Assembly: GCA_031259795.1 (NCBI GenBank)
Contig: JAIRLA010000127.1
Coordinates: forward strand, 1 to 27,157
Length of the DNA stretch: 27,157 nt
From: Azoarcus sp.
Lineage (GTDB): Bacteria; Pseudomonadota; Gammaproteobacteria; Burkholderiales; Rhodocyclaceae
Reading direction: 5' to 3'
A model generated the notes under the pieces. It saw only the letters and a program-made list of their open reading frames with translations, made no database searches and was not told the origin of the DNA. This document shows positions 26,916 through 27,157 of this stretch, piece after piece (within the stretch, counting starts at the first letter, position 1; every line of letters begins with the position of its first letter). Both the position numbers and the translations under genes were made by a program.

Positions 26916-27157
26916 CTACACATTCCCAACCCCCCAGCTGTTCTGCGGATCATGCAGGACAGAATTGGCGAAGCCCCTGAGTTGTGCCGGGGAATAGTGT
27001 TCGAGCGTTTCGAGCATGGCCAAGAGCATAAAGACGCCCGCGAGCAGGGCGGACATGGTGACGGGGCGGGAGGCTTTCATCTGGCGTCCGGACAGGCGCG
27101 CGAGGAAAGCCTGGGTCTCCTTGGCCGAAGCGCTGCGCTCGCGTGCAAGGCGCCAGA
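26916..27157 (-). CDS. 3' end of an unrecognised gene with one membrane segment (runs off the window)
   Basis: The minus-strand frame is open from the window edge to TAG at 26916-26918 and encodes the last 79 residues of a protein. Codons end mostly in G or C. A hydrophobic segment (VTMSALLAGVFMLLAM) lies 30-45 residues into the visible part, preceded by a basic stretch and followed by a short soluble tail ending SWGVGNV. No family was recognised. The stop codon lies inside a 17-base motif that recurs at 7-22. Confidence 0.6.
   Translation of the reverse strand, partial: WRLARERSASAKETQAFLARLSGRQMKASRPVTMSALLAGVFMLLAMLETLEHYSPAQLRGFANSVLHDPQNSWGVGNV

Noticed and set aside
26519..26953. 144-residue minus-strand frame across the right-end repeats
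   Set aside because: It reads through the repeat modules and into the partial gene in another phase, so it is not considered coding.

Overview
The window looks like chromosome of a GC-rich betaproteobacterium, plausibly of the Rhodocyclales/Nitrosomonadales type. The order mreB-mreC-mreD-mrdA-rodA-rlpA, then dacA-dat-ybeD-lipB-lipA, with gatC-gatA divergent from mreB, is the arrangement I associate with that class. No rRNA, tRNA, CRISPR array, phage gene or transposase was recognised. The genus assignment is inference from gene order and protein character only.

Layout. Positions 1-426 are a gene-free, repeat-rich tail downstream of lipA. From 427 to 15518 everything is on the minus strand. 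Read in transcription order, the elongasome genes come first (mreB, mreC, mreD, mrdA, rodA, rlpA), tightly packed with two 4-base overlaps. Next is a large membrane GGDEF-EAL protein at 5322-8618. After a 519-base gap comes dacA, dat, a DUF493 (ybeD) gene, a small unrecognised membrane protein, lipB and lipA. gatC and gatA (15644-17476) run on the plus strand and end at a textbook terminator; gatB is not present beside them.

Positions 17535-26395 are a signal-transduction island. On the plus strand there is a compact three-gene unit: a membrane kinase with a PilJ-type sensor, an HPt domain and a CheA-like ATPase but no CheW-like domain; a stand-alone CheY-like receiver; and a CheX/CheC-like protein. 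Converging on it from the minus strand are an HD-GYP response regulator, a diacylglycerol-kinase-family lipid kinase, and a seven-domain hybrid histidine kinase whose start codon overlaps the lipid kinase stop. The unit probably couples phosphotransfer with c-di-GMP hydrolysis and lipid or second-messenger phosphorylation, but no output gene is visible.

The right end (26505-26915) holds dispersed repeats related to those at 1-426, largely in inverted orientation, followed by the 3' end of an unrecognised minus-strand gene that runs off the window.

How the genes work together: the left half is cell-wall elongation and peptidoglycan maturation (MreBCD scaffold, PBP2/RodA synthesis, RlpA, DD-carboxypeptidase, D-alanine transaminase) joined to protein lipoylation (LipB, LipA). 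The right half is environmental signalling. The best candidates for something undescribed are the PilJ-CheA/CheY/CheX trio, the lipid-kinase/hybrid-kinase pair, the small membrane gene inside the lipoate operon, and the composite repeat family at both ends.
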